5,465 bases of DNA, taken from Anaerolineae bacterium (lineage in GTDB: Bacteria > Chloroflexota > Anaerolineae > SSC4 > Amarolineaceae). How positions within the stretch are numbered: position 1 is the stretch's first letter; the number at the start of each line of letters is the position of its first letter. A model generated the notes under the pieces. That model was not told the origin of the DNA, made no database searches, and saw nothing but the letters and a program-made list of their open reading frames with translations. This document shows positions 4,046 through 5,465 of this stretch, in pieces. The stretch spans positions 2,525,321 to 2,530,785 of the forward strand of contig CP059258.1 in NCBI GenBank assembly GCA_013693795.1, in the 5' to 3' direction. A program made the translations under genes and the position numbers.

Positions 4046-5465
4046 AGGGGCGCGGCCTCGGTGACCTGGCACAGGTAGAGGTCGAAGTTCTCCTCCAGGT
4101 CGAACAGAGTCTGTGAGACCCCAGGTTGGCGGAGTAGTCCGGCGTGTTGTTGACCGGCGTGTTCTTGCTGTAGAGGCAGGTGGGGCCGGTAGAGGTAACG
4201 TTGTTCACCGTGCTGGTAGCCCACATCAGCCTGGGCGAGCCGGCGTTGCCGCGGGCGAAGACGGGCGGATCGTCCACCGTTGCCGAAACCTGGTAGGTCA
4301 GACTGGGCGCGCCGCCGCCGCCGGCGCGTAGTGCGTAGACGTTGCTGCCGCGGTAGTCATCGTTGTGCACTTCGTAGAGGATGTAGGCGTATACGGCGTC
4401 GCCCACCACCATGGCCGCGTGGTCCTCCGCGGTGCGCACGCCAACCGGATACTGATAGGTGGTCCCCAGGTCGGGTTGGGCAGCGTGCCCGTGTTGGAGC
4501 GCACGTAGTAGAGGCGGGCCGACGCGTTGCCCGCGTTGGCGTAGCGGTGCCACGTCACCCACAGCGCGTCGGTGTCCGCCACATAGCCCACGGCCGGTCG
4601 CGTCTCCACGTCCGCGGTGGTGGCCACGGCGATGTGTCCCACGCCGGCCGCGGCCCAGGCGTTCGTCGTTCCATCCCAGCGCTTCAGGTAGATGTCGCCG
4701 CCGTTGGCGCTGTTGCGGTAGGCCATCCACACCTGGTTGCGGCTGGTGTCCAACGCCAACTGCCCCATGATGTGCGCCGCGTCGGTCCCGCTGGCGTCGG
4801 GCACGGCGGCCGCCGCGCTCCAGGTCGCGCCGTTGTTGGTGGACTGGCTGGAGAAGATGCCGTCGACGCCGCCGGTGGCGTTGTCGTTCTTGCGCCAGGT
4901 GGCCAGGATGGTGCCGTCGTTGTCGTAGATCACGTCCGGGTAGGCGATGCGGTAGTTGCCCCGGGGTAGTTGGCCAGGGTCTTGACCGCGCCCCACGTGC
5001 CGCTGCAGCCGCTGGACTGCGTCCAGGTGCGGGCATAGGCGCCGACATTGGGCTTGAGCCAGACCACGGTGACGCTGCTGCCATCAGCCGCGCCGGCGAT
5101 GGCCGGCCCGAAGTAGAGGCCGCCGTCGCCCACATCCACCTGGCCCACGTCGGTCCAGTTCTGCCCACCATCCACCGAACAGGAGGCCCGCATCTTGGCC
5201 TCGCCGTTGACGTGGCTCTCGCCCGACAGATAGGCGGTCCACAGCGTGCTGCCGGAGGCCCAGAAGTCGGAGGTGACCTGCGCCCGGCGCCGATACAACC
5301 GACGCCTGATTGCGAATGCTGGCGGCGGCAATTACGTTGAGGGGGATCACCATGGCATCTTTGCGGTTGCCCGTGTTGGCCGAGGTCGCGGTCACCAGCA
5401 CGTCGTACGCGCCGGGGCCACGCCGGAACCCACGTTGACATCGGCCGTGACGTCCACCGCGGCCC
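3600..5465 (-). CDS. Large secreted Asp-box (sialidase-like propeller) protein, 3' part
   Basis: The N-terminus lies beyond the right edge. The visible order begins with an Ig-like segment (AAVDVTADVNVGSGVAP, GAYDVLVTATSANTGNRKDA, MVIPLNVIAAA). A beta-propeller region follows with two Asp-boxes, SVDGGQNW (5178-5155) and STNNGATW (4843-4820), and blade-like strands such as RIAYPDVIYDNDGTILATWR, DTSRNQVWMAYRNSANGGDI, TDALWVTWHRYANAGNASAR and AMVVGDAVYAYILYEV. Then come TLFDLEENFDLYLCQ and the C-terminal module shared with the next gene. The tail is ATLSGAQASPAATLPALPWL, a further hydrophobic stretch and an Arg-rich end before the stop at 3602-3600. Asp-boxes occur in sialidases and many other propellers, so enzyme activity is not implied; no catalytic sialidase residues can be assigned. 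Seven frame breaks lie near 5412, 5286, 4964, 4466, 4121, 3738 and 3650, almost all in G/C runs. Confidence 0.7.

Noticed and set aside
3894..5441. A 515-residue minus-strand open frame
   Set aside because: Over most of its length the real protein lies in other frames; most of this frame is Arg/Pro/Gln-rich nonsense. It holds genuine sequence only near 4466-4121 and is otherwise a shadow made long by the base losses.
1..5465. tRNA, rRNA, integrase, transposase or attachment sites
   Set aside because: None could be recognised on either strand. The Rpn-family gene belongs to a transposase-like superfamily but is not flanked by terminal inverted repeats.

Overview
The window is GC-rich bacterial DNA in which every gene I can support is read from the minus strand. 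Three of the four genes encode exported proteins (two signal peptides are visible). Two carry a C-terminal fibronectin-like module that I associate with large secreted proteins of Chloroflexota (Anaerolineae and relatives). The fourth gene is an Rpn/PD-(D/E)XK-type protein of a kind also common there. Placement in Chloroflexota is inference from protein style; no marker gene is present.

Layout in transcription order, right to left: (1) about 5465-3600, the 3' part of a large secreted protein with an Ig-like segment, an Asp-box (BNR/sialidase-like) beta-propeller region, the C-terminal module and a hydrophobic/basic tail; (2) 3599-3204, an intergenic region holding a cluster of palindromes and then a good promoter and ribosome binding site; (3) 3203-1544, a second secreted protein with a signal peptide, an unrecognised aromatic-rich region, a DUF11-like domain and nearly the same C-terminal module; (4) 1543-1360, more copies of a short palindromic repeat; (5) 1285-663, the Rpn-family gene, with a promoter-like site just upstream and a diverged second copy of that promoter and leader just downstream; (6) 215-1, the start of another secreted protein, cut by the window edge.

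All four genes are split across reading frames. I can place about twenty breaks, and where a direction can be inferred nearly all look like loss of one base in or next to a G or C run. The protein sequence continues convincingly in the next frame each time, and comparing the two copies of the C-terminal module shows missing bases directly. Sequencing or assembly error is the likeliest cause, rather than decay. Gene extents below therefore span the breaks.

The two large genes look like independently transcribed surface or secreted proteins sharing a 3' cassette of about 490 bp. The cassette covers the end of the module, the membrane tail, the stop codon and the downstream palindrome, which suggests recombination or gene conversion of 3' ends. 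I see no convincing undescribed defence or mobile system. The most interesting items are the duplicated 3' cassette, the frame offset before the membrane tail in both copies, and the paired promoters around the Rpn gene.
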